Position numbers and translations under genes: made by a program. Of a stretch of 64,000 nucleotides of DNA, positions 17,192-27,596 are shown one piece after another. The notes beneath the pieces were generated by a model. It was not told the DNA's origin, did no database searches, and worked only from the letters and a program-made list of their open reading frames with translations. Source of the stretch: Xanthomonas sp. F10 (GTDB lineage Bacteria; Pseudomonadota; Gammaproteobacteria; Xanthomonadales; Xanthomonadaceae); the NCBI RefSeq assembly GCF_014206815.1, contig NZ_JACHNP010000001.1:1702456-1766455 (forward strand), written 5' to 3'. Each line of letters starts with the position of its first letter. Within the stretch, counting starts at the first letter, position 1.

Positions 17192-17222
17192 TTGCCAATC
17201 CCCAATCCCGACTCCCGAATCA
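17192..17222. repeat. short degenerate repeat, family C
   Basis: A run of CCAATCCC, CGACTCCC and CGAATC units at the ubiG end. Similar GGGATTGGGGATTC-type runs occur near 35150, 41940, 42040, 42160, 47203, 49293 and 49488, nearly always just past gene ends. Confidence 0.6.
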
Positions 17223-17939
17223 CGGCTTCCCCGCACATGCCAGGTAATTGACCTCGGTCCGCGAGGACAGCCGTGCGCGATTGCGCCACGGCTCGTAGGC
17301 CAGGCCGCTGACGTCGCGCAGTTGCAACTCGGCCTGGCGCAACCAGGCGGCCAGTTCCGCCGGCTTGATGAAATCCTGGTAGCGGTGGGTGCCGGTGGGC
17401 AGCAGCCGCGCCACGTACTCGGCACCGACGATGGCCAGGGCGAACGCGGCCGGGGTGCGGTTGAGGGTGGACAGGAACAGCTGTCCGCCCGGCTTGAGCA
17501 GGGTCGCGCAGGCGCGCACGATCGCCGCCGGATCGGGCACGTGCTCGAGCATCTCCATGCAGGTGATCGCATCGAAGCTGGCCGGCTGCGCCGCCGCCAG
17601 GTCCTCCACCGACTGCACGCGGTAATCGACCTCGACGCCGGATTCGAACTGGTGCAGGCGCGCGACCTTGATCAGTTCCGGCGACAGGTCGATGGCCGTG
17701 ACCTGCGCGCCCTCCTTGGCCAGCGCCTCGCTGAGCAGGCCGCCGCCGCAGCCCACATCCAGCACCGTCGCACCGCGCAGCGGCAGACGCTCGGCGACGT
17801 AGCGCAGGCGCACCGGGTTGAGCGCGTGCAGCGGCTTCTGCGGGCCGTCGGCATCCCACCAGCGGGTGGCCAGGGCGCCGAACTTGTCCAGTTCGGCCTG
17901 ATCGAAATTGGCGGAGGCGTTGGCGGCGGAAGCGGTCAT
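17220..17939 (-). CDS. ubiG: ubiquinone biosynthesis O-methyltransferase
   Basis: Carries out both O-methylations in ubiquinone synthesis using S-adenosylmethionine. The 239-residue product has the normal length, the SAM-binding motif [16 protein letters not shown] near residue 60, the acidic strand-end [11 protein letters not shown], and the typical [12 protein letters not shown] and [12 protein letters not shown] blocks. It lies between mtaD, 53 bases upstream, and the HAD phosphatase, 46 bases downstream, an arrangement also known from Pseudomonas. MtaD acts on SAM-derived nucleosides, so co-transcription with a SAM-using enzyme makes metabolic sense. Confidence 0.95.
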   Translation of the reverse strand: MTASAANASANFDQAELDKFGALATRWWDADGPQKPLHALNPVRLRYVAERLPLRGATVLDVGCGGGLLSEALAKEGAQVTAIDLSPELIKVARLHQFESGVEVDYRVQSVEDLAAAQPASFDAITCMEMLEHVPDPAAIVRACATLLKPGGQLFLSTLNRTPAAFALAIVGAEYVARLLPTGTHRYQDFIKPAELAAWLRQAELQLRDVSGLAYEPWRNRARLSSRTEVNYLACAGKP

Positions 17940-17992
17940 GGCGGACTCTCGTTGGGGCCGCGCTCACGGCGCGGCACGGCGAACATAGGCGA

Positions 17993-19327
17993 TCAGGCGT
18001 GGACGCTGCGGATACGTTCGCGCCACTGCCGGGCATTGGCGACCAGCGCGTCGACGTCCATGTCCACCAGCACGCGCTGGCTCAGCTTGGGCTGGCCGGC
18101 GATCCACACGTCGCTGACCTGCTGCCGGCCGGTGGCGTACACCAGCTGCGACAGCACGTTGTGCAGCGGCTGGGTCTCCAGCGCCGACAGGTCCACGCAG
18201 ATCAGGTCGGCCTGCTTGCCCGGCTCGATCGAGCCGATCGTCTCGCCGAAGCCCAGCGCGCGCGCGCCGCCCAGGGTGGCCGCGCGCAGCGTGCTGGCCG
18301 CGTCCAGCGCGGTGGCGTCGTTGGCCACGGCCTTGGCCAGGATCGCCGCGGTGCGGTTCTCGCTGAACATGTCCAGATCGTTGTTGCTGGCGCAGCCGTC
18401 GGTGCCGATCGCCAGGTTCACGCCCGCACGCTGCAGCGCGCAGGCCGGGCAGAACCCGGAGGCGAGCTTGAGGTTGGATTCGGGGCAATGCACCACGCTG
18501 ACCCCGCGCTCGGCGCACAGGTGGATCTCCGCATCGGTGAGCTGGGTCATGTGCACCGCGATCAGGCGGTCGTTGACCAGGCCCAGCCGGTCCAGCCGCG
18601 CCAGCGGGCGCTGCCCGTACTGCTTGAGCGAATCGGCGATTTCCTGCGCGGTCTCGTGGGTATGCAGGTGCACCGGCACCTCGAGCTGGTCGGACAGCAT
18701 CCGTACCCGCTCGAAGTTGGCGTCGTTGACCGTGTACGGCGCATGCGGGGCGAAGGCGATGCCGACCAGCGGATCGTCGCGCCACTGGTCGTGCACCTCG
18801 CAGGCGCGGGCGAAGTATTCGTCGGAGGTCTTGGCCCAGGCGGTCGGGAAATCGATGATCACCGTGCCGACCCGCGCGCGGAAGCCGTGCTGCTTGTACA
18901 CCGCGGCCTGCACGTCGGCGAAGAAGTAGTTCTCGTTGGCGCAGGTGGTGCCGCCGCGCAGCATCTCGGCGATGGCCAAGGCGGTGCCGTCGGCGACGAA
19001 CTCCGGGCCGATCACCGCGGTCTCCACCGGCCAGATGTGCTGCTGCAGCCACACCATCAGCGGCAGGTCGTCGGCAATGCCGCGCAGCAGGGTCATCGGG
19101 TTGTGCGTGTGCGCGTTGACCAGGCCCGGCAGCAGCGCCGCGTCCGGGCGCGAGACGGTGCGTGCAGCGGCGAAGCGCGCGCGCGCCTCGGCGGTGGGCA
19201 GCACCGCCACGATCTCGCTGCCGCGCACCGCCACCGCGTGGTCTTCGAGCACCACCGCATGCGGTTCGATCGGGACTACGTAGCCGGCTTCGATCAGCAG
19301 GTCGCAGGATTCGGGAATGGAGGTCAT
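17993..19327 (-). CDS. mtaD: 5-methylthioadenosine/S-adenosylhomocysteine deaminase (TRZ/ATZ hydrolase)
   Basis: Metal-dependent amidohydrolase that deaminates methylthioadenosine or S-adenosylhomocysteine. The 444-residue product has the N-terminal zinc motif GLVNAHTHNPMTLLRG, the substrate segment MVWLQQHIWP typical of the MtaD/SAH deaminase group, APHAPYTV, VHLHTHETAQE, AVHMTQL and the GTDGCASNNDLDM metal-Asp motif. It lies 25 bases after a TMEM175-like gene and before ubiG. Other TRZ/ATZ functions (guanine or triazine hydrolysis) are less likely given the context. Confidence 0.88.
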   Translation of the reverse strand: MTSIPESCDLLIEAGYVVPIEPHAVVLEDHAVAVRGSEIVAVLPTAEARARFAAARTVSRPDAALLPGLVNAHTHNPMTLLRGIADDLPLMVWLQQHIWPVETAVIGPEFVADGTALAIAEMLRGGTTCANENYFFADVQAAVYKQHGFRARVGTVIIDFPTAWAKTSDEYFARACEVHDQWRDDPLVGIAFAPHAPYTVNDANFERVRMLSDQLEVPVHLHTHETAQEIADSLKQYGQRPLARLDRLGLVNDRLIAVHMTQLTDAEIHLCAERGVSVVHCPESNLKLASGFCPACALQRAGVNLAIGTDGCASNNDLDMFSENRTAAILAKAVANDATALDAASTLRAATLGGARALGFGETIGSIEPGKQADLICVDLSALETQPLHNVLSQLVYATGRQQVSDVWIAGQPKLSQRVLVDMDVDALVANARQWRERIRSVHA

Positions 19328-19352
19328 CGCAGGGACTCTGGAAAAGGAAGGA

Positions 19353-20012
19353 TCACGGTGCCGGTGCCGCCTGGGCCTGGCGGATGCGCCGCTGGTACAC
19401 GCGCATCACCCCCCACTGCAGCAGGAAGATCGCCAGGAAGCCGACGCGGCCCAGCCAGGGCGCGACCATGCCCACGGGGATGCACAACGCAAACACCACC
19501 GGCGACACCGCCGCGCGCAGCTTCATCGCCTGCGCCTGCAGCGGCCCCAGCCGCTGCGCCAGGCCCTCCTTGCGCACCGCATAGGCATGCAGCCAGTACC
19601 CGGCCAGGCCGATCGCGGCCAGATGCGCGCAGTACACCGAGAAGGCCTCGTGGCTGCCGAAATAGTCCGAATACAGCGCGGTGGAGAACGGCAGCAGGCC
19701 AATCAGCAGCAGCTGCAGCACGTTGAGCCAGATCAGCCGGTCGTCGAACTGGCGGATGTGGCGGCACAGCTGCAGGTGCGACTTCCAGAACAGCGCGGTG
19801 ACCAGGAAGCTGACCGCGAAGCCGATGAACAGCGGCAGCATCCGGTGCAGGGCGGAGAGGATGCCGCCGGCGGCCTCGACCTCGGCGTGTCCCGGCACCT
19901 TGATTTCCACCGCCAGCAAGGTGATGGCGATGGCGAAGACCGCATCGCTGAAGAACACGACCCGATCGTGCGGGTACTTGCTGTCGGCGCTGTCGGCGTG
20001 GCTGGTGGTCAC
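19353..20012 (-). CDS. TMEM175/DUF1211-family potassium-channel-like membrane protein
   Basis: A 219-residue membrane protein with six hydrophobic segments. The first helix has FFSDAVFAIAITLL, the FSD signature of the TMEM175/DUF1211 family, which in bacteria forms tetrameric potassium-selective channels with six helices per subunit. The protein starts at GTG (20012) with AAGGAAA upstream; the open frame extends further but gives a low-complexity leader. It lies between efp (126 bases upstream) and mtaD (25 bases downstream). Its link to those genes is unknown. Confidence 0.82.
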   Translation of the reverse strand: MTTSHADSADSKYPHDRVVFFSDAVFAIAITLLAVEIKVPGHAEVEAAGGILSALHRMLPLFIGFAVSFLVTALFWKSHLQLCRHIRQFDDRLIWLNVLQLLLIGLLPFSTALYSDYFGSHEAFSVYCAHLAAIGLAGYWLHAYAVRKEGLAQRLGPLQAQAMKLRAAVSPVVFALCIPVGMVAPWLGRVGFLAIFLLQWGVMRVYQRRIRQAQAAPAP

Positions 20013-20138
20013 GGGGTTTCCTTGGGAGCGAGGTGGTCCTTCACCGCCGCGCGGCACTCCGGCGCATGGCGCTGCCTCGCCGCCGCAGGCCAGCGCGTGC
20101 GCATGCCCGCGGCCGGCGGCGGCCGCGGGCACGCTGCC

Positions 20139-20705
20139 TTACTTGACGCGCGAGACGTATTCGCCCGAGCGCGTATCGACGCGGATCACTTCCTCCTGGC
20201 CGACGAACAGCGGCACGCGCACCACCGCGCCGGTCTCCAGGGTGGCCGGCTTGCCGCCGCCGCCGGAGGTATCGCCGCGCACGCCCGGGTCGGTCTCGAC
20301 GATCTTCAGTTCGACGAAGTTCGGCGGGGTGACCTGGATCGGCGTACCGTTCCACAGCGTGACCACGCAATCCTCCTCGCCCTTGATCCACTTGGCGGCG
20401 TCGCCGACGCCGGCCTTGTCGGCCTGCACCTGCTCGAAGGTTTCCTGCTGCATGAAGTGCCAGTACTCGCCGTCGCTGTACAGGTACTGCATGTCGGTAT
20501 CGACCACGTCGGCCGCTTCCACGCTGTCGGTCGCCTTCATGGTCATTTCGACCACGCGCCCGGACTTGATGAAGCGGTACTTGACGCGGGTGAACGCCTG
20601 GCCCTTGCCGGGCTTGACGTATTCGGTATCGGTGATGATCGCAGGCTCGCTGTTGACCAGGATCTTCATCCCGTTCTTGACGTCGTTCATGCCGTAGCTG
20701 GCCAT
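20139..20705 (-). CDS. efp: elongation factor P
   Basis: Binds the ribosome between the P and E sites and relieves stalling at proline runs. The 188-residue product has the three-domain EF-P pattern. The modification loop KPGKGQAF puts Lys34 at the tip of domain I, as in E. coli, where it is beta-lysylated by EpmA after EpmB makes beta-lysine. The divergent gene is epmB, which fits. C-terminal signature: [11 protein letters not shown] and [10 protein letters not shown]. No EpmA-like gene is in the window. Proline-rich proteins here (DksA tail, DUF4019-like protein) are plausible clients. Confidence 0.97.
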   Translation of the reverse strand: MASYGMNDVKNGMKILVNSEPAIITDTEYVKPGKGQAFTRVKYRFIKSGRVVEMTMKATDSVEAADVVDTDMQYLYSDGEYWHFMQQETFEQVQADKAGVGDAAKWIKGEEDCVVTLWNGTPIQVTPPNFVELKIVETDPGVRGDTSGGGGKPATLETGAVVRVPLFVGQEEVIRVDTRSGEYVSRVK

Positions 20706-20755
20706 CTGAAACTCCTCGGGTAAGGCAAACCCGCCGCGTTCGGCGGCCGGCCGGA

Positions 20756-20761
20756 TAGAAT
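20756..20761 (+). promoter_or_regulatory. candidate -10 box of epmB
   Basis: TAGAAT lies about 44 bases before the epmB start at 20805 and faces away from efp. A second box, TATGAT, overlaps that start at 20804-20809 and would fit the alternative start at 20829. On the minus strand the same place reads TATCAT and could serve efp. Confidence 0.35.
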
Positions 20762-20804
20762 GGAAGCTCCGCCGCAACGGCGGGCGCTCGTGTGATGACC
20801 GCCT

Positions 20805-21842
<1,038 letters not shown>

Positions 21843-21893
21843 CCCGCGTGACGAAGGCTGCCGCCTGAGCGGCCGCCGCAGCGGCGGCGGCAG

Positions 21894-24038
21894 TCAGGCA
21901 CCGGCCGGCGGCGCGTCCTCGTTGGCCAGCAACTGGCGGAATTCCTCCGCGCTGAGCGGGCGGCTGAGCCAGAAGCCCTGCCCCAGTTCGCAGCCGCGTT
22001 CGCGCAACAGCTCGAACTGCGCCTCCTGCTCGATGCCCTCGGCGACCACGGTGATGTCCAGCGAATGCGCCATGGCGATGATCGCGGTGGTCAGCGCCAG
22101 GTCGTCCGGATCGCGCTGCAGGTCGGCGACGAAGCTCTTGTCGATCTTGACCCCGTCCACCGGGACCTGGCGCAGGTGGCTCAGGCCGGAGAAGCCGGTG
22201 CCGAAGTCGTCCAGCCAGACCTTGACCCCGGTGCGGTGCAGCCGCGCCAGCATGCTCGCCGCCTGCAGCTCGTCGCCGATCACCGCGGTCTCGGTCAGCT
22301 CCAGGTGCAGCTGCGCCGCGGGCAAGCCGGAGTCGCGCAGGCAGTCGGCCACCAGCTCGGGCAGGTCGCCGCTGCGCAACTGCCGCGGCGAGACGTTGAC
22401 CGAGACGAACAGGTCGCGGCTGCCGTCGGCCCGCCGCCACTGGGTGGCCTCGCTGCAGGCCGCGCGCAGCACCTTGGGGCCGATGCTTTCGATCAGCCCG
22501 CTCTGCTCGGCCACGTCGATGAACACCGTCGGCGAGATCGTGCCCATCGCCGGATGCTGCCAGCGCAGCAGCACTTCCACGCCGACCATGCGCCGGTCCT
22601 GGGTGCGGAAGATCGGCTGGTAGACCAGCTTGAGTTCGTCGCGTTCCCAGGCGCCACGCAGTTCGTGCTCCATGTGCACGCGCCGCTCCACCGCATAGTC
22701 CATCGCGCGGCTGTAGAAACGGTGGCAGTTCTTGCCGGCCAGCTTGGCCTGGTACATGGCGATGTCGCCGTTCTTCAGCAGCGCCGAGGCGTCCTCGGCA
22801 TCGCCCGGGTAGACGGTGATGCCGATCGAGGTGCCCATGAACACCTCGCGGCCCTGGATCCGCAGCGGTTCGCGCAGTTCCTGCACCAGCCGCTGCGCCA
22901 GCGCGGTGGCGACCTTGGCCGCCTGCGCGTCCTCCACCAGGATCACGAACTCGTCGCCGCCAAAGCGCGCCAGCAGCGCATCGTCGCCGCCCAGTTGCTC
23001 CACCGCCAGCTGGATGCGCCGCGCAAACTGCAGCAGCGCTTCGTCGCCGGCCTCGTGGCCCAGGGTGTCGTTGATCCGCTTGAAATCGTCGATGTCGGCG
23101 AACAGCAGCGCCAGCCGGCGTTGCGAGGCGCGCGCCGACAGCATGCGGTGGTCCAGCGCCTCGCGGAACGCGAGCCGGTTGGTCAGCCCGGTCAACGCAT
23201 CGGTATAGGCCATGTGCCGTACGTCGCGGTCGTGCCGGGCGATCGCCTCGCTCATGCGCCCGAACGCGCGCAGCAATTCGCTGACCTCGTCGTGGCGGCC
23301 ACTGTCGCGGCGCTCCACCGCATAGTTGCCGGCCTCGATCTGGCGCGCCGCCGCCGCCATCCAGCGCAACGGCGCCACCAGCGTGCGCTGCACGTACACC
23401 GCCACCATCGCCGCGGTCAGGCCCAGGGCGGCCAGCAACAGCAGCAGCCAGCCGAGGTGGCGCTTGCCCAGCGCGCCCAGGCGCTGGTCCAGGTTCTGCC
23501 CGGCCTTGCGCTCGTACTCCTGCGCCCGCGCCCAGGACATGCCCACCCGCACCCCGCCCACGCGCTGGTCGCCGATCATGATCGGCATCGACACGTCGAG
23601 GAACTCCGGCGACTCCTGCGCCAGCAGGCCCTTGGCGCGGATCGCGGCGTCGGCCATCGGCCCGCGCATGCGCTGGCCGTAGCCGAGCAGGTCCTCGCTG
23701 CCGTCGTGGATCAGCCGCCCGTCGGCGTCGTAGACCAGCACATAGGCCACCGCGACGTAACCGAGCGCGCCGCGCACCTGGGCGCCGATCGCGTCCAAAT
23801 CGGAGTAGTACACCGGGTTGGCCAGCGAGTCCGACAGTTGCCGCGCCAGCGACTCGCCGCGGGTGCGCATGCTGCTGTCGAACAGGTCGTGGATGGCATT
23901 GCCGCTGAGCGTGCGCACCTCGTGCTGCATCGCCGCCTGGCGCTCCAGCAGCAGGGCCAGGATCGCCATCACCAGCAGCGCAGCCACGCCCATGGCCAGC
24001 AGGAACCTGGCCTGCAACCCGAAACGCATCGTCTTCAT
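21894..24038 (-). CDS. membrane HAMP-GGDEF-EAL cyclic-di-GMP enzyme
   Basis: A 714-residue signalling protein. A membrane helix (residues 8-30) precedes a periplasmic sensor region of about 150 residues, with a second helix near 195-215 and a HAMP linker. The GGDEF domain has an intact FGGDEF (360-364) and DDFKRIND. The EAL domain has EVLLRW (E488, EVL in place of EAL), DDFGTGFSGLSHL, VKIDKSF and EGIEQEAQ, so both cyclase and phosphodiesterase activity are possible. Its ATG overlaps the stop of the upstream PhnD-like gene (ATGA). The binding protein probably feeds a ligand signal to its periplasmic domain. Confidence 0.9.
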   Translation of the reverse strand: MKTMRFGLQARFLLAMGVAALLVMAILALLLERQAAMQHEVRTLSGNAIHDLFDSSMRTRGESLARQLSDSLANPVYYSDLDAIGAQVRGALGYVAVAYVLVYDADGRLIHDGSEDLLGYGQRMRGPMADAAIRAKGLLAQESPEFLDVSMPIMIGDQRVGGVRVGMSWARAQEYERKAGQNLDQRLGALGKRHLGWLLLLLAALGLTAAMVAVYVQRTLVAPLRWMAAAARQIEAGNYAVERRDSGRHDEVSELLRAFGRMSEAIARHDRDVRHMAYTDALTGLTNRLAFREALDHRMLSARASQRRLALLFADIDDFKRINDTLGHEAGDEALLQFARRIQLAVEQLGGDDALLARFGGDEFVILVEDAQAAKVATALAQRLVQELREPLRIQGREVFMGTSIGITVYPGDAEDASALLKNGDIAMYQAKLAGKNCHRFYSRAMDYAVERRVHMEHELRGAWERDELKLVYQPIFRTQDRRMVGVEVLLRWQHPAMGTISPTVFIDVAEQSGLIESIGPKVLRAACSEATQWRRADGSRDLFVSVNVSPRQLRSGDLPELVADCLRDSGLPAAQLHLELTETAVIGDELQAASMLARLHRTGVKVWLDDFGTGFSGLSHLRQVPVDGVKIDKSFVADLQRDPDDLALTTAIIAMAHSLDITVVAEGIEQEAQFELLRERGCELGQGFWLSRPLSAEEFRQLLANEDAPPAGA

Positions 24039-24979
24039 TCCACTTCCAGCCTCACCCGCGCCACACCGGCACGCAGCGTGTCCAGGCGTTTCTGCGACGC
24101 CGGATCGATCGGGTAGAAACCGGAGGTCCCGAAGAATTGGCGCAGCGCGGCGCGTCCCTGCGGATCGTCGGCGGCGTGCAGCAAGACCTCGCGCAGGCGC
24201 GTCTCCACCTCGGTCGGCAGGTCGCTGCGGACCATTTCGATCGCACGCGGATACGGCTCGCTGCGGTAGATCACCCGGAAGTCGCGACGGAACGCCGGCG
24301 GAATGCGGCGGTCGTCGTCCCAGTCGAGATTGCTGAACGCCCCGGCATCCACCAGGTGCTTGTGCACGAAGGCGGCGATGTTGAGTTCCGAGCGCGCGAA
24401 CACGTAGCCAACCGTCTCCGCCGAGGGCTGGTCCTTGGTCGAGAGCAGGATCTCAGGGTGCAGGCCGTGCTCGAACAGGGTCATCATCGGCACCATGTAG
24501 GCGCTGGTGGACAGCGCGCTCTGCAGGGCCAGCGTGCGTCCCTTCAGGTCCGCCAGGTCATGCACGGGCCCGTCGCGGCGCACGAAGAACACGGTGTGGT
24601 ACTGGCGTACGCCGTTGCGCTCGGTCAGCAGCAGCGGCTTGGCGCCGCCGCGCTGCTCCAGCGCCATCGCCGTGGCGGCAGTCTCGGTGACCCAGTCGAT
24701 GCGGCCACGGCGCAGGTAGCTGCTCATCTGCTGGCTGTCGCGGGCCATCAGGATCTGCCCGGAGGTGATGCCGACCTCGCGCATGCGCGGCACCACGTAG
24801 TCCAGCAGCGGCTTGAGTTGCTCGTAATGGGCCTTGGGGTTGTCGCTGATGCGCCCCAGCACCAGGACCGAGGGCCGCGCGTGCACGGACGCGGGCCAGC
24901 AGATCGCCAGCGCCAGCCACACCACGACCACCCGCCAACGCGAACTGGACAAACCACGATCCCCAAGTAGACCTTGCAA
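24035..24979 (-). CDS. PhnD-like periplasmic substrate-binding protein
   Basis: A 314-residue exported protein (signal peptide WRVVVVWLALAICWPASVHA). It resembles the phosphate/phosphonate-binding PhnD family: SYLRRGRIDWVTETAATAM, LADLKGRTLALQSALSTSAYMVPM, and ELNIAAFVHKHLVDAG, the last being the usual binding-site helix. No ABC permease or ATPase gene is nearby. Instead the gene overlaps a HAMP-GGDEF-EAL gene by four bases, so it is more likely a periplasmic ligand sensor for cyclic-di-GMP signalling than part of an importer. Confidence 0.85.
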   Translation of the reverse strand: MQGLLGDRGLSSSRWRVVVVWLALAICWPASVHARPSVLVLGRISDNPKAHYEQLKPLLDYVVPRMREVGITSGQILMARDSQQMSSYLRRGRIDWVTETAATAMALEQRGGAKPLLLTERNGVRQYHTVFFVRRDGPVHDLADLKGRTLALQSALSTSAYMVPMMTLFEHGLHPEILLSTKDQPSAETVGYVFARSELNIAAFVHKHLVDAGAFSNLDWDDDRRIPPAFRRDFRVIYRSEPYPRAIEMVRSDLPTEVETRLREVLLHAADDPQGRAALRQFFGTSGFYPIDPASQKRLDTLRAGVARVRLEVE

Positions 24980-25090
24980 AGCCTAGCCGAAAGCGCATGC
25001 CGGTGACAGCGTCACAGAATGGCGCCTGCCGCGCGTGCGGCAGACCCAGGCGAACGCGCCGCGATGGGCGCCGTCGCGCCCTGCCCGGCC

Positions 25091-25849
25091 TCAGTGTCCG
25101 GCCTGTCCGGCGAGCCGCGCCATGCGCTGCGCATCGGACAGCACGCCGCGCAGCAGGCGCACTTCCTGCTCGGTCAGTTCGGTGCGCAGGAACAGCCGGC
25201 GCAGTTTGCGCATCGCCGAGTCCGGGGCGCGCCCCTTGTGGAAGTCGATGTCGTCCAGGGTCTCGGCCAACTGCCCGAACAGCCCTTCCACCTGCGCATG
25301 GCTGGCCGGCGCCTCACGGAAGCCCGGGGCCGGCGCCGGCGCCGGGGCGGCGCCGCGCAGTTGCGCCAGGCGCAGTTCGTAGGCCAGCACCTGCACCGCC
25401 GCCGCCAGATTGAGCGAGCTGAATGCCGGATCGGAGGGAATGTGCACGGCCGCGTGGCACAGTTGCAGTTCCTCGTTAGTCAGGCCGGTGCGCTCGCGTC
25501 CGAACACCAGCGCCACTTCCGCCGGCTCGGCGCCGACCGCGGTCAGCCGCTGCGCGGCATCGGCCGGCAGCAATTCCTCCAGCGACACGCGGCGGCTGCG
25601 CGCGGTGCAGCCCAGCACCAGCCGGCAATCGGCCACCGCGTCGGCCAGCGCCGGCAGCACCGGCGCCTGCTGCAGCAGGTCCTCGGCCCCGGCAGAACGC
25701 CGGTAGGCCTCGGTGTCCAGTTCGCACTCCGGCGCCACCAGCACCAGCCGCGACAGGCCCATGGTCTTCATCGCGCGCGCCGCCGCACCGATGTTGCCGG
25801 GATGCTGGGTCCCGACCAGGACGAAGCGGATACGCAGGGAATCGGTCAT
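25091..25849 (-). CDS. trmJ: tRNA (cytidine/uridine-2'-O-)-methyltransferase TrmJ
   Basis: SPOUT-family enzyme that 2'-O-methylates position 32 of tRNAs. The 252-residue product has the N-terminal VGTQHPGNIGAAARAMKTMGL block and the trefoil-knot region with VFGRERTGLTNEEL and SSLNLAAAVQVLAYELR. The C-terminal 70 residues are a helical extension with RRLFLRTELTEQEVRLLRGVL, as in E. coli TrmJ. It is divergent from suhB with a 118-base promoter region between them. Confidence 0.92.
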   Translation of the reverse strand: MTDSLRIRFVLVGTQHPGNIGAAARAMKTMGLSRLVLVAPECELDTEAYRRSAGAEDLLQQAPVLPALADAVADCRLVLGCTARSRRVSLEELLPADAAQRLTAVGAEPAEVALVFGRERTGLTNEELQLCHAAVHIPSDPAFSSLNLAAAVQVLAYELRLAQLRGAAPAPAPAPGFREAPASHAQVEGLFGQLAETLDDIDFHKGRAPDSAMRKLRRLFLRTELTEQEVRLLRGVLSDAQRMARLAGQAGH

Positions 25850-25967
25850 GGCGGCACGGCAGACGAAGCGAACGGGGGCGTAGATGGTAAACTGCGCGGC
25901 CGGCCTTGGCGCCGGACTGCTCTTTTCCTCCTCCAGACCCACCTCCGCCTTCTCGGGAGCGCTTGCC

Positions 25968-26795
25968 ATGCAAAAACCCGCCGTCACCGTCATGGTCAAG
26001 GCCGCCCGCCTCGCCGGCAACGTCCTGTTGCGCCACATCAACCGCCTGGAAGCGCTGAACGTGGTGCAGAAGGACCGCATGGACTACGCCAGCGAAGTCG
26101 ATGCCGATGCCGAGAAGGTGATCGTCAAGGAGCTGCGCCGCGCCTATCCCGATTACGGCGTGATGGGCGAGGAAAGCGGCGTGCAGGGCGGCGGCCGCTA
26201 CATGTGGGTGATCGATCCGCTCGACGGCACCAGCAACTACCTGCGCGGCTTCCCGCACTACTGCGTGTCGATCGCCCTGGTCGAGAACGGCGAGCCGATC
26301 GACGCGGTGATCTTCGATCCGCTGCGCAACGAACTGTTCACCGCCAGCCGCGGCAACGGCGCCGTGCTCAACGATCGCCGCATCCGCGTCAGCGAGCGCA
26401 AGGAACTCAACGGCGCCATGGTCCACACCGGTTTCGCCCCGCGCGAGCGCAAGCGCGCCAGCCCGCAGCTGAAGTGCGTGGACGCGCTGCTGGTGCAGGC
26501 CGAGGACATCCGCCGCACCGGCTCGGCGGCGCTGGACCTGGCCTACGTCGCCTGCGGTCGCAGCGACGCCTACTTCGAAGCCGGGGTGAAGGCCTGGGAC
26601 ATCGCCGCCGGCGTGCTGCTGGTGCGCGAGGCCGGCGGCCGCGTCACCGACTTCAAGGGCGGCACCCTGGGCCGCATCGACGACCGCGGCCCGCCGCAGT
26701 TCCAGGTGGTCGCCGGCAACCTCAAGGTCGGCGATGCGCTGCAGAAGCTGATCGCCAACACCGGCTACGCCGGGGAGTTCGACGCGAAGTTCTGA
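25968..26795 (+). CDS. suhB: inositol monophosphatase family protein
   Basis: Mg-dependent phosphatase of the inositol monophosphatase/SuhB family, 275 residues. Metal-site motifs are [17 protein letters not shown] and [15 protein letters not shown]; all ligands are present. In E. coli SuhB also joins the rRNA antitermination complex, and this gene is the likely ortholog from its length and the first-helix pattern. The ATG at 25968 follows a GGGAGC ribosome site. A TAAACT box lies about 80 bases upstream. Confidence 0.92.
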   Translation: MQKPAVTVMVKAARLAGNVLLRHINRLEALNVVQKDRMDYASEVDADAEKVIVKELRRAYPDYGVMGEESGVQGGGRYMWVIDPLDGTSNYLRGFPHYCVSIALVENGEPIDAVIFDPLRNELFTASRGNGAVLNDRRIRVSERKELNGAMVHTGFAPRERKRASPQLKCVDALLVQAEDIRRTGSAALDLAYVACGRSDAYFEAGVKAWDIAAGVLLVREAGGRVTDFKGGTLGRIDDRGPPQFQVVAGNLKVGDALQKLIANTGYAGEFDAKF

Positions 26796-26876
26796 GCGCG
26801 GGGCCGCACGGCGGCCCTAGCCACTGCCAGCGGCGCGCCAAGCCGGTGCGTTCGGCCCGCCGGCTCGGCATCTCCC

Positions 26877-27596
26877 CTACCGCCGGCGCAACAGATAGAC
26901 CGACTGCAGATACAGCAGCAACTGCAGCGTATTGAAGCCGGCGCCGCTCAGCGCGTCGGCGACGGGCCCTTGCAGCAACTGCGGCCCGCCGATGACCAGC
27001 AGGCCCAGCACCACGGGATTGCCGCTCAACGCGAACCAGCGCGGATAGGCGCTGCGGCCGCTGGCTACGGCCAGTGCGAACGCCAGCAAGCCCAGCGCCG
27101 TGCAGGCCACCGACGGCACATAGACGATGAGCAATGCCTGACGGAATTGGCCGGCCAGCGCCAGCAACGGCGGGTGTGCCGCCGCATCGGTCAGCAGCAG
27201 CGTCTGGTACACCGCGCCGACGAAGTAGAACGCCGCATGCGCCAGCGGCGACCAGGCATAGCCGAGCAACAGCAGCACCGCCGCCGGCAACGCCCAGCGG
27301 CGCCCGGCCGGGCGCAGCCCACGCCACAGATGCCAGTTGCCGGCCAGGTACAAGGGCAGCGCGAACACCGGCAACAGCGCACCGGCGAGCAGCCGCCAGC
27401 GCGGCACACCGACCAGGCGCTCGGCCATCTCCGCATCAATCTGCGTGGCGTAGTGCTGGAACAGCAACGGGAACTGCGCCCGCGCCGCGACCTGGCCGAC
27501 GACCAGCACATCGCCGGCGATCCAGGCCAGGGCGCCGAGTACGCCGGCCCAGCCCGCCCACGCCACCCAATCGCGCTCGCCGGCTGCCGCGCTCAC
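26877..27596 (-). CDS. multi-pass membrane protein, unknown, end of iron-uptake cassette
   Basis: A 239-residue protein with about six or seven hydrophobic helices (WAGVLGALAWIAGDVLVVGQ, LLAGALLPVFALPLYLAG, PAAVLLLLGYAWSPLAHA, LLIVYVPSVACTALGLLAF and others). It has no charged catalytic motif I recognise; the pattern loosely recalls the DUF6796 group of membrane proteins. The GTG start at 27596 overlaps the stop of the preceding small gene by four bases. It is the last gene of a run that begins with the TonB receptor, so it could help in handling iron or siderophores at the inner membrane. Confidence 0.7.
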   Translation of the reverse strand: MSAAAGERDWVAWAGWAGVLGALAWIAGDVLVVGQVAARAQFPLLFQHYATQIDAEMAERLVGVPRWRLLAGALLPVFALPLYLAGNWHLWRGLRPAGRRWALPAAVLLLLGYAWSPLAHAAFYFVGAVYQTLLLTDAAAHPPLLALAGQFRQALLIVYVPSVACTALGLLAFALAVASGRSAYPRWFALSGNPVVLGLLVIGGPQLLQGPVADALSGAGFNTLQLLLYLQSVYLLRRR

